Assembly (NCBI RefSeq): GCF_900114765.1
Contig: NZ_FOUD01000006.1
Coordinates: forward strand, 62,001-126,000
Source of the DNA: Halopseudomonas pachastrellae
GTDB taxonomy: Bacteria; Pseudomonadota; Gammaproteobacteria; Pseudomonadales; Pseudomonadaceae
Reading direction: 5' to 3'
Length of the DNA stretch: 64,000 nt
Under the pieces are notes generated by a model that was not told the origin of the DNA, did no database searches, and worked only from the letters and a program-made list of their open reading frames with translations. Below, piece by piece: positions 8,331-17,185 of this stretch. How positions within the stretch are numbered: position 1 is the first letter of the stretch; each line of letters opens with the position of its first letter. The translations under genes and the position numbers were made by a program.

Positions 8331-8436
8331 TATCTTGACATTGATAAGATTGCTCCGTACTTTCCTTCAGCAGTTGAGCGAGATAACTACCAAGAGCCGC
8401 CGCGGCTGCGTCTGACTTTATCTTAACGATGATAAG
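8331..8436. promoter_or_regulatory. Paired candidate TetR operators
   Basis: Two 18-bp sites, TATCTTGACATTGATAAG (8331-8348) and TATCTTAACGATGATAAG (8419-8436), share 15 of 18 bases. Both keep TATC and GATA ends in inverted orientation. They lie 88 bp apart in the 196-bp gap between the divergent TetR and acyl-CoA ligase genes, the usual place for TetR operators. Confidence 0.6.
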
Positions 8437-8469
8437 TTTGCTGCGCACTGCAACACAAGGAGCCTGTGC

Positions 8470-10125
8470 ATGACCGAACCCCGCCTTTGGGAGCGTCGCT
8501 ACCCACCCGCACTGAAGCACTATCAGCCGTCGCCCGAGCTGTTGCTGGGCAACCTGGCGCAATTGCCAGAGCTGCTGGCCGAGCGTTACGGCGATAGCCC
8601 GGCGTTTACCCTGGTGCTGCCTAACGGACTGACCGCTGACCTGTCGTTCAGCCAAGTACATGCGCTGTCGGACCAGTTTGCTGCCTGGCTGATCCATGAG
8701 CAGAAGATGCAGGTGGGTGAGGTGGTGGCGATTCAGCTGCCGAACAGTCTGCATTACCCGGTCGCGGTGCTGGGCGCCTGGAAGGCCGGACTGATCGTGA
8801 CCAACGTGAACCCGTTGTATACCGAGCGGGAGGTGCGTAGCCAGCTGGCTGACAGCGGCGCGCGGTTGCTGATCGCCTGCGATCTGTTCGTTGAGCGCGC
8901 CTTGCCGGTGGCGCAAGAGCTGGGGGTACCGCTGCTGACGACCAGCCTTGGTGACTTCTTTGTGCCGGAGATCGGACGGGCAGTTGCCGCGCAGGCGGGG
9001 GTGGATGCTTCCGGCTTGCCGCGCTTTGTCGATGCACTGGCCGTTGGGGCGCGTTTGGCACTGACTGACTATCGCGCCAACCCGGTTGCGCTTTATCAGT
9101 ACACCGGCGGCACCACCGGGCGCAGCAAGGGCGCGGTGCTGACCCACGCCAATCTGCTGGCGGTGTTGCAGATGGCTGAGGACTACATCACCGGGTTCGG
9201 CATGCCCTTCGAGCCGGGGGATGTGATTCTGACCGTGCCGCCGCTGTATCACATCTTCGCCTTCAACTTTAACTTCCTGCTGCTGTATCGCAGCGGCGGA
9301 CGCAATCTGCTGGTGCCCAATCCGCGCCCGCTGAGCAATCTGCAGCGGGCGTTCGAGCAGTTTCCTGTGCGCTGGATGACCGGCGTCGACACGCTGTTCG
9401 CAGGCTTGCTGGCTGAGTCCTGGTTGCAGGCCAATCCGCCGCAGCTCAAGGCTGCCGTATCCGGCGGCACCGCGTTGCGCCCCGCCACCGGCGAGCGTTG
9501 GCGTGCGCTGGCCGGCCAGATACTGGAGGGTTACGGGCTGACCTAGAGCAGCTGCTTTGTTGCCTTCAATCCGCCGGGTGAGCATTGCCGCCCCGGTACG
9601 GTTGGGCTGCCGCTGCCCGGTTGCGATGTGTTGCTTCGTGACGCTGACGGCAAGGCCTGCGCGCCGGGTGAGCCGGGCGAGTTATTGATCCGTGGCCCAC
9701 ACGTGGTAGGCAGCTACCTGAATCGGCCGGATGAGAACCGTGAGGCCTTCTGTGACGGCTGGTTCAACACCGGCGACATCGCGGTGATGGACGAGCAGGG
9801 CTATCTGCGCATCGTTGATCGCAAGAAAGACCTGATTCTGGTGTCCGGTTTTAACGTTTACCCGAACGAGGTGGAAGACGTGTTGGCCGAGCACCCGGAT
9901 GTAGCCGAGGTCGCGGTGGTGGGTGTGCCGGATGACAGCACCGGCGAGGCCATTCGCGCATTCGTTGCCCTGCGCCGTGCGGGCGTCTCGGCCGAGCAGC
10001 TGATCCTGCACTGCCGCGAGCGCCTGACCGCCTACAAGGTGCCGCGGCAGATTCTGTTCCGCGAGCAACTGCCCAAATCACCCGTTGGCAAGATACTGCG
10101 CGCCGAGTTGCGCGCCGAACAATGA
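8470..10125 (+). pseudogene. Long-chain acyl-CoA ligase (FadD-like) interrupted by an amber codon
   Basis: AMP-forming ligase that would activate a fatty acid to acyl-CoA. The frame opens at 8470 after AAGGAG and would run 551 residues to 10125, but codon 359 (9544-9546) is TAG. Both halves are in the same frame. The first ends EGYGLT and the second resumes SSCFVAFNPPGE, so the stop sits exactly where the family has the conserved magnesium-binding glutamate of the YGxTE motif; a single G-to-T change from GAG explains it. The ATP-binding loop YTGGTTGRSKGAVLTH (about residue 215) and the C-terminal LDRKKD-like IVDRKKDLI and PKSPVGKILR are intact. No degeneration is seen elsewhere, so this is a recent mutation, a base-call error, or an amber read through by a suppressor. 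The second half alone (from 9628) is unlikely to be active. Confidence 0.85.
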
Positions 10126-10160
10126 CGGCCGTTCTGGCCACTTACAAAAAGGAAAACACC

Positions 10161-10595
10161 ATGTCAGATCTGCAACTTCAACCGGCCGCCGCCGCCACGC
10201 TTGAGCACTGGCACCAGATGGTCGAACGCAAGGACCTGGGCGAGCTGATCGGCCTGCTGGACGCCAACGCGGTGTTTCGCTCGCCGATGGCGCACTCGCC
10301 GTACCCGGGCGCGGAGGTGGTGTCGACCATTCTCAGTACCGTACTGCAGGTTTTCGAAAACTTTACCTATCACCGTCAGCTGGCGACCGGTGACGGGCTC
10401 AACGTGGTGCTGGAATTTAGCGCTGAAGTACATGGCCGTCAGCTCAAGGGTATCGACATGATTCGCTTCAACGAGGCGGGCAAGATCATCGAATTTGAAG
10501 TCATGGTGCGGCCGCTGAGCGGCCTGCAGGCGCTGGGGCAGGAGATGGGCGGCCGACTGGCCAGTTATCTGGCGGCAGCCAAGGCCAAAGCCTGA
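10161..10595 (+). CDS. NTF2/SnoaL-like protein
   Basis: A 144-residue protein with the NTF2-like fold pattern: an early helix (LEHWHQMVERKDLGELIGLL), DANAVFRSPMAHSPYPG, and a final strand series ending EFEVMVRPLSGLQAL. The ATG at 10161 follows AAAAAGGAAA; the frame extends upstream but without a site. Such folds serve small hydrolases, isomerases or ligand carriers. It follows the acyl-CoA ligase by 35 bp and may be co-transcribed. No specific reaction can be assigned. Confidence 0.75.
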   Translation: MSDLQLQPAAAATLEHWHQMVERKDLGELIGLLDANAVFRSPMAHSPYPGAEVVSTILSTVLQVFENFTYHRQLATGDGLNVVLEFSAEVHGRQLKGIDMIRFNEAGKIIEFEVMVRPLSGLQALGQEMGGRLASYLAAAKAKA

Positions 10596-10598
10596 TAC

Positions 10599-10620
10599 AG
10601 CGGGGCCGTTTGGCCCCGCT
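10599..10620. terminator. Hairpin between convergent genes
   Basis: AGCGGGGCC and GGCCCCGCT form a perfect 9-bp stem with loop GTTT, between the NTF2-like gene and the convergent DUF4105 gene. No clear T-tract follows on either strand, so terminator function is probable but not certain. Confidence 0.55.
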
Positions 10621-10622
10621 GC

Positions 10623-12482
10623 TCAGTAGTAGTACCAGCGCAGTTGCAGGGCGAACTCCGTCTGCGGTGCGCTGAACTGACTGAACTCACGCGAGGCCTG
10701 CAGGCGCAGTCCGAGGTCGCGGCCCAGCTCCCACTGCTGGGCCAGCTGCAGGCTGCGACGCACCTCGCCGTTGTCGAAGTAATCGCCGCGTCCTTCCAGC
10801 AGCAGGTTGCCCAGCGGGTTGCGCCAGAGCAGCCCCGCGTTAAAACCGGCTGCAGCACTCAAGGGCGCATCAAAGTCGCGGTGGTGCTCCAGCCGCATTG
10901 TCGCCATGCTGTAGCCCAGCACGCCGTCCCACGGTTGCCAGGCAAAACCGCCGCCGCCGTTGAGGTGCGGCACCAGCCGGCGCTGGCCGTCTTCACCGGC
11001 CACCCGCTCCCAGCCCGCTTCAACCTGCCATGACCAAGGCTTGAGCAGAGCGCTGCGCGGTGTCAGCGAGCGAATATTGACCAGTCCGAACTCTTCCAGC
11101 TGCCAGTGATTGCCCTCGTACTGGCGCAGCTTGATGTCGCCCAGCTCGATCTGCGCACCCAGCGGGAAGCCGGCCAGGTTGTCGGCCAGATCGTGGTAGG
11201 CCATGCGCAGGCCGTATTCGGCAAAGGCGCGGCCTTCGCGGCTGCCGGCGGCAAGCTGCCAGGTGCGCGACTCGTGGCCAAATTCCGGGTAGGTCGGTGT
11301 TTCAATCTGCAGTGCCGGCGGCGGATTGCGGTTGATCGCCTGCAGCAACTGGTAGCTGCGGGCGGCATTGGCACTGTCGCGCTGCTGACCGGCGGCCTCA
11401 TAGCGCACCAGGCGGTAGGCGGCTTCCTGAATCAGCGCACGCCGGGGCGCGGGCAAGGCCTGATACTCGCTGCTCTGCAGCACGCCGTCGTCGTCTGCCA
11501 GCTGGCGTACCCAATGCAGCTCTGGCGGCGTCAGCGGCTCGGCCCGGGCCAGCAGCTCACGCTCACGCGAGGGGCGGTAATGTACATCGCTGATCATGCC
11601 CGCCTCGCGCACGGCACGTACGGTGTCGGCAGGGATTGCGGTCAGCGGAAACTGCTCGGTCAGACGCAGGCCGGGGCGGGCCACTTCGAGCAGCTCCAGC
11701 AGGCGGTAGGAGCAGTTCTCGTCGAAGAAGAAGTAGTCAAAGATGACCTGACGCAGCTCCCAGACATGCTCGACCATGCGCGCGGTTTCTTCCGGGCTGA
11801 GGTCCAGCTGGTACTCCCACAGGTCGCGGTTTTCCAGGCGGCTGTACTCGCCGATCTTGTCACGGTAAGGCAGCAGCGAGAATTGCCCCGGGTAGCCGCC
11901 GGCCAGCCCTTTCCAGGCGTACAGCATGCTGTTGTCCATGCTCTCGACCATGGCGCCAAAGTTGAGAGCGTAGGTCAGCAGGCTGGTGCCGCTGGCCTGG
12001 GTGTCGGGCGAGTCGATGCGCAGCAGGGTGTGGCCGAACATCGAGGAGGGGCTGTTCAGGTAGGCATCCGGGAACACCAGCACGGTCGCGTGTGGGTTGA
12101 TGTCCTCATACCACTCGCGGTACTCGCTGCACTCGGGTGTCGGCAGGCCGCTGAGCTGCAACTGCTCGCTCAGCCAGCGGGTGCGCGACGGGTAACGGCA
12201 CTGGGCGTGCTGGTTGGAGTCATCGCCCACCGGTGCATACAGCGCCTGCAGCGTGGCCTGCAGCTCGCTTGCCGGGTTGCTGGCGCCATCGGCAGCCAGA
12301 AAGAAACTGTCGTCATCTACATAGCTGCGCCATCCGCTGAAACGGCCGGGCTGGTAGTGCCCAAGGTTCAGCCAGTGGCGCTCTGTTGCCAGGGCCTGCA
12401 GCTGACTGTCGGTCACCGTGGGTGCAGCATGCACACCAAGGCTGATGCTGCCGAGCAGCAGGGGAATCAGGCGTTTGAGCAT
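10623..12482 (-). CDS. DUF4105 (Lnb-type N-terminal domain) envelope protein with C-terminal barrel-like region
   Basis: A 619-residue exported protein. Residues 1-19 form a signal peptide ending VHAA. The central part has the DUF4105 pattern: VLVFPDAYLNSPSSMFGHTL, SLLTYALNFGA, and FDYFFFDENCSYRLLELLE. The FGHT histidine and ENC cysteine are positioned as in papain-like transferases/peptidases of this family. The last 200 residues are rich in alternating aromatic strands and end QLRWYYY, suggesting outer-membrane insertion. The N-terminal domain of lacto-N-biosidase carries the same family name. The substrate is unknown. A conserved Pseudomonas envelope protein of unassigned role is the best description. 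Confidence 0.8.
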   Translation of the reverse strand: MLKRLIPLLLGSISLGVHAAPTVTDSQLQALATERHWLNLGHYQPGRFSGWRSYVDDDSFFLAADGASNPASELQATLQALYAPVGDDSNQHAQCRYPSRTRWLSEQLQLSGLPTPECSEYREWYEDINPHATVLVFPDAYLNSPSSMFGHTLLRIDSPDTQASGTSLLTYALNFGAMVESMDNSMLYAWKGLAGGYPGQFSLLPYRDKIGEYSRLENRDLWEYQLDLSPEETARMVEHVWELRQVIFDYFFFDENCSYRLLELLEVARPGLRLTEQFPLTAIPADTVRAVREAGMISDVHYRPSRERELLARAEPLTPPELHWVRQLADDDGVLQSSEYQALPAPRRALIQEAAYRLVRYEAAGQQRDSANAARSYQLLQAINRNPPPALQIETPTYPEFGHESRTWQLAAGSREGRAFAEYGLRMAYHDLADNLAGFPLGAQIELGDIKLRQYEGNHWQLEEFGLVNIRSLTPRSALLKPWSWQVEAGWERVAGEDGQRRLVPHLNGGGGFAWQPWDGVLGYSMATMRLEHHRDFDAPLSAAAGFNAGLLWRNPLGNLLLEGRGDYFDNGEVRRSLQLAQQWELGRDLGLRLQASREFSQFSAPQTEFALQLRWYYY

Positions 12483-12507
12483 TGGAGGGGATAGCAGCAG
12501 AGGGAGG

Positions 12508-12537
12508 AAAAAACGGAGCCGGCAAGTGCCGGCTCCG
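12508..12537 (-). terminator. Rho-independent terminator of the DUF3015 gene
   Basis: On the minus strand, CGGAGCCGGCA and TGCCGGCTCCG form an 11-bp stem with a 2-nt loop, followed by TTTTTT (plus-strand A-run 12508-12513). It lies 18 bp after the DUF3015 stop and before the DUF4105 start. Confidence 0.85.
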
Positions 12538-12554
12538 GGATCAGTCGTGACTGA

Positions 12555-13043
12555 TTACGCCTGTTCTGCGTACTTGGCCAGGATCGGATCCTTGCTCATC
12601 AGGCTCAGGGTGGTCGCGTGAACCTGCTCGGCGGTCACGTCGGCGCTCGGGAAGATCTCGCTGAAGTGCGCGTGGGTAACCGCAGCAAAGTGGTCACGGT
12701 CTTCAACGTCGATACCCAGCACGACGGCGTAGGTGGTCAGCGCTTCGCCTTCACCGCGGGCAACGTCTTCAGACAGCTCGCTCATGATGCTGCTCAGTAC
12801 CAGCATGGGCTTGCCGTTGTAGGCCAGACGACCGCTGGTGTCACAGCCGTTGGTACCGGAGGTCATGCCGAAGGTGGCGTTACCGGAGGTGCCGTTGGTG
12901 ATGGAGGCGATCAGGTGCGAAGGCAGGCCGCTCTGACCTTCAAACAGCATGTTGCCCCAACCGCAACCGGGGCCGCCCGGTGCAACAGCAAAGGCATTCA
13001 TGGAGGCAGCTGCGAGTACAGTACCAATCAGGATCCGTTTCAT
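12555..13043 (-). CDS. DUF3015 family exported protein
   Basis: A 162-residue protein with a signal peptide (MKRILIGTVLAAASMNAFA). The mature part begins VAPGGPGCGWGNMLFEGQSG and contains TSGTNGCDTSG; these conserved glycines and two cysteines define DUF3015. The cysteines could form a disulfide in the periplasm. Function is unknown. A strong terminator follows it and no partner gene is evident. Confidence 0.85.
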   Translation of the reverse strand: MKRILIGTVLAAASMNAFAVAPGGPGCGWGNMLFEGQSGLPSHLIASITNGTSGNATFGMTSGTNGCDTSGRLAYNGKPMLVLSSIMSELSEDVARGEGEALTTYAVVLGIDVEDRDHFAAVTHAHFSEIFPSADVTAEQVHATTLSLMSKDPILAKYAEQA

Positions 13044-13530
13044 GATGGAATTTCCGTTTTATGGGGGGAGCTTGGAATCTAGCAAGTTCACCGCGTTCAT
13101 TGCAATTGTGTGAATCGATTGCTGCTATCTGATGTCGACTGGTTGGCTGAAAAGGGCTGTAGCTCCAACGCTTTATCGTGGGAAAAGGCGAGCGCTAGTG
13201 CCTTGCTAGCTGCCTCACCTGCGGGGCTGGACCTCAGGAGATGGCGCTGGAAGACAGCGTTGCTCTGTAAGTAGCCTTTGACCGAGCCCTCGTCTCAAAG
13301 GCAGGTCGGATGACCATCTTACGGCTGCGGCATCGTTTGGAGGGCAGGGGACCATGAGCGCTCAGGGTGGACGCCACTTCCACCGTGCAGGCGCCTGCAG
13401 GCCCCCGAGCCGGAGCTGGCGATTTCCCGTCCGTCAGAACGCCCATGATCCGCGGAGAGTATAACCATCCCATTGCTTTCGTTCGCTTACAGATCATGGC
13501 TTTGCAGTCGATATCAGCGCTATAGTGCGG
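13044..13530. other. Intergenic strip without a recognisable gene
   Basis: About 490 bp between the DUF3015 gene and the toxin-antitoxin promoter. Short frames exist (for example 13234-13497 minus), but their arginine- and serine-rich translations match no family I know and lack convincing ribosome sites. The first 90 bp should hold the DUF3015 promoter. The rest may be a decayed gene or insertion-site scar next to the parDE pair. Confidence 0.5.
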
Positions 13531-13540
13531 TTCATACTAC

Positions 13541-13560
13541 GACGTATTACAACGTATTGC
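13541..13560. promoter_or_regulatory. Direct-repeat operator candidate before the parD-like gene
   Basis: ACGTATTAC and ACGTATTGC repeat at a 10-bp spacing, immediately before the GGAGGG ribosome site of the antitoxin gene. One-turn spaced repeats suit binding by ribbon-helix-helix dimers, so autoregulation is likely. Confidence 0.5.
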
Positions 13561-13569
13561 GGAGGGCTT

Positions 13570-13842
13570 ATGGCTGTCACAACCGTACGCTTGCAGGCCG
13601 AGGTCGAGCAGCATCTGGAAGCGATCGCTGACCGCCTGCAGCGAAGCAAGGGCTGGGTAATTAATCAGGCATTGGCGGAATATGTTGAACGCCACCAGCT
13701 GGAGCAGGAGCGATGGCAGCAGACGCTCACGGCGATGGAGTCAGCGGCGCAAGGCAAGCTGGTGGATGGCAATGAGGTGCATGAGTGGCTTGCCAGCTGG
13801 GGTACCGAGGCCGAGCGCGATGCGCCAGGGCCGCGCAAGTGA
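13570..13842 (+). CDS. Ribbon-helix-helix antitoxin (ParD/CopG type)
   Basis: A 90-residue antitoxin. The N-terminal ribbon-helix-helix reads TTVRLQAEVEQHLEAIADRL then SKGWVINQALAEYVE, typical of DNA-binding antitoxins that neutralise RelE/ParE toxins. The C-terminal half (about residues 50-90) would wrap the toxin. The ATG at 13570 follows GGAGGG; an upstream in-frame ATG at 13525 lies inside the probable operator. The stop overlaps the toxin start as GTGA, a translational coupling normal for such pairs. Confidence 0.85.
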   Translation: MAVTTVRLQAEVEQHLEAIADRLQRSKGWVINQALAEYVERHQLEQERWQQTLTAMESAAQGKLVDGNEVHEWLASWGTEAERDAPGPRK

Positions 13843-14120
13843 AGCTGGTCTATACCCAAGACGCGGTGGATGACCTGAATCGTTTGCGTGAGTTTATCGC
13901 AGTGCATAACCCGGCAGCGGCTCGTCGGGTTGCAGTCGAGCTGGTGGACAAGATTGCCTCGCTGACAGAGTTTCCTCCGCGAGGCGTGCCGGTGTTGCTG
14001 GCGCCAGCGCCCGCGACGATCCGCGATCTGGTGTTCGGCAGATGTGTGATTCGATACTCGGTACATCCAGAAACCCTGATCATCCTGCGTATCTGGCATC
14101 AGGTGGAAGGCGAAAGGTAA
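13839..14120 (+). CDS. ParE/RelE-type toxin
   Basis: A 93-residue toxin of the RelE/ParE superfamily. The opening KLVYTQDAVDDLNRLREFI, the middle FPPRGVPVLL, and the ending LVFGRCVIRYSVHPETLIIL then RIWHQVEGER follow the ParE layout, with the conserved arginines near the C-terminus. The start is the GTG at 13839 that overlaps the antitoxin stop; an in-frame ATG at 13785 lies inside the antitoxin gene. Family members either poison DNA gyrase (ParE) or cut ribosomal mRNA (RelE); sequence alone does not decide which. Confidence 0.85.
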   Translation: MKLVYTQDAVDDLNRLREFIAVHNPAAARRVAVELVDKIASLTEFPPRGVPVLLAPAPATIRDLVFGRCVIRYSVHPETLIILRIWHQVEGER

Positions 14121-14406
14121 GGGCAGGTAGTTCTCGCCATATGACCTTTTGATGGTAGACGGCGGGCGGGCCGGCGTTTCATTTGTTGCCTTATCACTCT
14201 CTGGGCGTGGCAGCCTGCGGACAGGACCTGGTCGCGTTGCCTTCTTTCTCTCTGCAGCCTTTGGCTGATGATCTGGGGTGGCGTGTTGCTCAGGTCGAGT
14301 CCCTCTTTGTCTTCTTTCTGCATTACACGATGTGGGCAGGTTGCCAGCGCCTTCCGAGACCTCGCGTTGTGTTTCAGCAGGAGGCAGAGGCTCTGTGTGG
14401 CTTGTG
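14121..14406. other. Gap without a recognisable gene
   Basis: About 290 bp between the toxin gene and the Hpt fragment. Only short frames without family features are present. With the adjacent fragment it suggests erosion of an older gene. Confidence 0.4.
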
Positions 14407-14850
14407 CTAGTCGGAGGACCTGTCGGCTTCTGTTTGCTCCAGCTTCGCCACCTCTGCTTCCAGCAGTGAAACCGCTTGCTCCAGCTCGGTGCGCAGCGCC
14501 GTACTCCACTCGCTCATGGCGAGGGCTGCTTGCGGGTCTCTTCTGAACGCCTGCTCCAGCTTGGCGCAGTGGCGTGACAGCCGAGTTGCGCCCATGGTGC
14601 CTGAGCTGCCCTTGAGGGTGTGCAGGTGATACAGGATGGCGTCGATGTCGGCGCCGTCCATCTGCTGTTGCAGGTCGTCTCTGTCGAAGGCAGGCCGGTG
14701 ATCTTGAGAGCACAGCTCGCCATGTCGGGCAGGGCGGATTGCGAGCATCTGGTGCGGCGCTTTCTGCGGCGCACCACGCCTGTGCAGGTGCGGGCCATTA
14801 ATCGGCGCTGCAGGGCTGAAAACACGGTAATAGAGCGGTGGCACGATCAA
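14407..14850 (-). pseudogene. Hpt phosphotransfer domain, probably a remnant
   Basis: The C-terminal part of this 147-codon frame has the Hpt signature AILYHLHTLKGSSGTMGATR with the phospho-accepting histidine in HTLKGS, then LSRHCAKLEQAF and a coiled C-terminal tail. The roughly 70 residues before it do not resemble the first helices of an Hpt domain. No receiver or kinase domain is adjacent. It may be the stub of a hybrid histidine kinase, or a small orphan Hpt protein with a later start. It is divergent from the BMP operon. Confidence 0.45.
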
Positions 14851-14868
14851 TGCTTAGTGGTGTGCACA

Positions 14869-14880
14869 TTGGTATACAAG
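14869..14880. promoter_or_regulatory. Candidate GntR operator upstream of the BMP operon
   Basis: TTGGTATACAAG contains the near-palindrome TTGGTATACAA, close to the TTGTATACAA type bound by FCD-class GntR proteins. It lies about 80 bp upstream of the first gene of the operon that ends with its own GntR gene (22415). Confidence 0.45.
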
Positions 14881-14960
14881 CTGGTATTCAACTGGCCGTC
14901 GAGCGGTTACCACGTCGACGGCTGGTGGAATGGCAGCGTCATCTTCCCAAGGAGCTATCC

Positions 14961-16070
14961 ATGTCGAATATTGATCGCCGCACACTCTTGAAACTGGCCG
15001 GGTTGATCGGCGTTACTGCCGCCATGCCATTCAGCTTTGCACGCGCTGCAGATAACCCGCTGGTGGTGGGCTTTATCTATGTCGGCGCCCGTGACGATTT
15101 TGGCTACAACCAGGCGCATGCCGAGGCCGCGGCCATCATCAAGACGCTGCCGAACGTGGTGGTGGTTGAAGAAGAGAACGTGCCTGAGACAGTGGCCGTG
15201 CAAAAGTCGATGGAAGCGATGATCCGTCAGGATGGCGCTACGCTGATCTTCCCGACTTCCTTCGGTTACTTCGACCCGCACGTCATCAAGATGGCCGAGC
15301 GCTTCCCGGACGTACACTTTGCCCATTGCGGTGGCCTGTGGACCGAGGGTGTGCACCCGACCAATGCCGGCAGCTTCTTCGGTTACATCGACGAGGGCCA
15401 GTATCTCAATGGTGTGGTCGCCGGTTTTGCCAGCCAAACCAAGAAGCTGGGCTTTATTGCCGCCAAGCCGGTGCCGCAGGTACTGCGCAACATCAACGCC
15501 TTTACCCTGGGCGCGCGCTCGGTTGATCCGGAAATTACCACTACCGTGATATTCACCGGCGACTGGTCGTTGCCGATCAAGGAAGCAGAAGCCGCCAACA
15601 GCCTGATCGACCAGAGCTGTGACGTGCTGACCTGCCACGTGGATGGCCCCAAGGTGATCGTTGAAACGGCCGAGAAGCGTGGCGCCATGACCTGCGGCTA
15701 TCACGCCGACCAGTCTGCACTGGCGCCCAACGGTTACCTGACCGGTGCCGAGTGGAACTGGGAAACCCCCTATCGCGCCCATGTGGCTGCTTCCCAGGCG
15801 GGTGAGCCGATGATCAACTTCCTACGTGGCGGCCTGAAGGAAGGCTTCGTCAAGACCTCGCCGTACGGGCCCCTGGTCAGCGCTGAAGCCAAGGCCCGCG
15901 CCGATGCCATCAAGGCCGAGATGATGGCCGGCGGCTTTGCCATCTTTACCGGCCCGCTGAAGGACAATCAGGGCAACGAGGTAATCGCTGCGGGGACTGC
16001 GCTGGGTCAGACCGATGTCGTGCTGGAGAGCATGGACTATCTGGTTGAAGGCGTACGCGGCCAGATCTGA
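14961..16070 (+). CDS. BMP-family ABC transporter substrate-binding protein
   Basis: Periplasmic binding protein of the basic-membrane-protein/PnrA family, whose members bind nucleosides, purines and related bases. The ATG at 14961 follows AAGGAGCTATCC; the frame is open further upstream but lacks a site. The N-terminus MSNIDRRTLLKLAG carries an RR-x-L-L-K motif, then a hydrophobic core ending FARA, so a Tat-type signal is likely. The mature part holds LVVGFIYVGARDDFGYNQAH and GFIAAKPVPQVLRNINAFTLGA. It is the first gene of an eight-to-nine-gene operon with two permeases and a double ATPase. The AtzT protein of the Pseudomonas ADP atrazine plasmid belongs to the same type. Confidence 0.88.
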   Translation: MSNIDRRTLLKLAGLIGVTAAMPFSFARAADNPLVVGFIYVGARDDFGYNQAHAEAAAIIKTLPNVVVVEEENVPETVAVQKSMEAMIRQDGATLIFPTSFGYFDPHVIKMAERFPDVHFAHCGGLWTEGVHPTNAGSFFGYIDEGQYLNGVVAGFASQTKKLGFIAAKPVPQVLRNINAFTLGARSVDPEITTTVIFTGDWSLPIKEAEAANSLIDQSCDVLTCHVDGPKVIVETAEKRGAMTCGYHADQSALAPNGYLTGAEWNWETPYRAHVAASQAGEPMINFLRGGLKEGFVKTSPYGPLVSAEAKARADAIKAEMMAGGFAIFTGPLKDNQGNEVIAAGTALGQTDVVLESMDYLVEGVRGQI

Positions 16071-16078
16071 GGTAACTG

Positions 16079-17185
16079 ATGAATCCTCGCAATGCGATCT
16101 ATCGGGCCGGGGCGCTGCTGCTCCCCGGTCTGCCTACGCTACTCGCTGCGCTGACCACCTTTGTGCTGTTCATGCTGTTTCTGGCGTTGCAGGGCAAACC
16201 TGCCTGGCAGGCCTGCCAACTGGTAGTACAAGGCGCGTTCGGCTCGGCGTTTGCCTGGGAGAACACGCTGCAACGTGCGGCGCCGCTGATGTTGACGGCG
16301 TTGTGCGTTGCGCTGCCGGCGCGTGCCGGCCTGATCATTATTGGTGGTGAGGGCGCGCTGGTACTGGGCGGGCTTGCCGCTGCGGTGACGCCGCTGTGGC
16401 TGCCGGCCATGCCGGTGACGCTGTTGCTGCTGTGCATGGCACTGTCGGCCATGGTGGTGGGTGGTTTCTGGATTGGCCTCAATGGCTGGATGCGTCAGAA
16501 ACGCGGCCTGAACGAAACCATCGGCAGCCTGCTGCTTTCCTACGTGGCCATCGCCATTTTCAACCAGCTGGTCGAAGGCCCGCTGCGCGATCCGGCCAGT
16601 CTCAACAAGCCCTCAACCATACCGCTGGATGACAGCGTGATGATCGGCCCGATCAGCGATGCCTTTCAGGTTCACTGGGGGCTAGTGGTCGGCGTTATCG
16701 CCTGCATTCTTGCGCAAGTGCTGGTGCGCAACAGCGTGACCGGCTTTTCCTTGCAGGTGGTCGGCGGCAACGTGCGCACCGCGCGCATGATCGGCCTGCC
16801 GGTGGATCGCCTGGTGATTCTCACCTGTGTGCTAGGCGGTGCCTGTGCCGGTCTGGCCGGCATGTTTGAGGTGGCGGCGGTGCAGGGCAGTGCCAATGCG
16901 GCGATTATCGCCGGCTATGGCGCAAGCGGCATTCTGGTGGCCTTTGCCGCGCGGCAGAACCCGCTGGCAATCATTGCCTGCGCCATTTTGCTCGGTGGTA
17001 TCGAAGCCAGTGGCAGCTTGCTGCAACGTCGCCTCGGCCTGCCGGATGCGACCACGCTGATCCTGGAGGGGATTCTGTTTACCAGCCTGCTGGCCTGGGA
17101 AGCATTGACCCCGCGCATTGTCGCCTGGCGGCTGCGTCTGAACGAACGTGCAATACAGGCGCAGGGGGCGTTGCAACATGGCTGA
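16079..17185 (+). CDS. ABC transporter permease, BMP/nucleobase type (first subunit)
   Basis: A 368-residue inner-membrane permease with about eight to ten hydrophobic segments. Family landmarks are ALPARAGLIIIGGEGALVLGG and LNETIGSLLLSYVAIAIFNQ, as in the RbsC/BMP-associated permeases. The ATG follows GAGGTAACTG, eight bases after the binding-protein gene, and its end overlaps the start of the second permease. The two permeases probably form a heterodimer. Confidence 0.88.
   Translation: MNPRNAIYRAGALLLPGLPTLLAALTTFVLFMLFLALQGKPAWQACQLVVQGAFGSAFAWENTLQRAAPLMLTALCVALPARAGLIIIGGEGALVLGGLAAAVTPLWLPAMPVTLLLLCMALSAMVVGGFWIGLNGWMRQKRGLNETIGSLLLSYVAIAIFNQLVEGPLRDPASLNKPSTIPLDDSVMIGPISDAFQVHWGLVVGVIACILAQVLVRNSVTGFSLQVVGGNVRTARMIGLPVDRLVILTCVLGGACAGLAGMFEVAAVQGSANAAIIAGYGASGILVAFAARQNPLAIIACAILLGGIEASGSLLQRRLGLPDATTLILEGILFTSLLAWEALTPRIVAWRLRLNERAIQAQGALQHG

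Noticed and set aside
8470-10125. Recoding of the TAG as pyrrolysine
   Set aside because: The site is a conserved glutamate and no pyrrolysine genes are expected in this lineage; a point mutation or error is simpler.
13234-13497. 87-residue minus-strand frame in the gap before the parD-like gene
   Set aside because: Arg- and Ser-rich translation without family resemblance or ribosome site; left as part of an unassigned strip.
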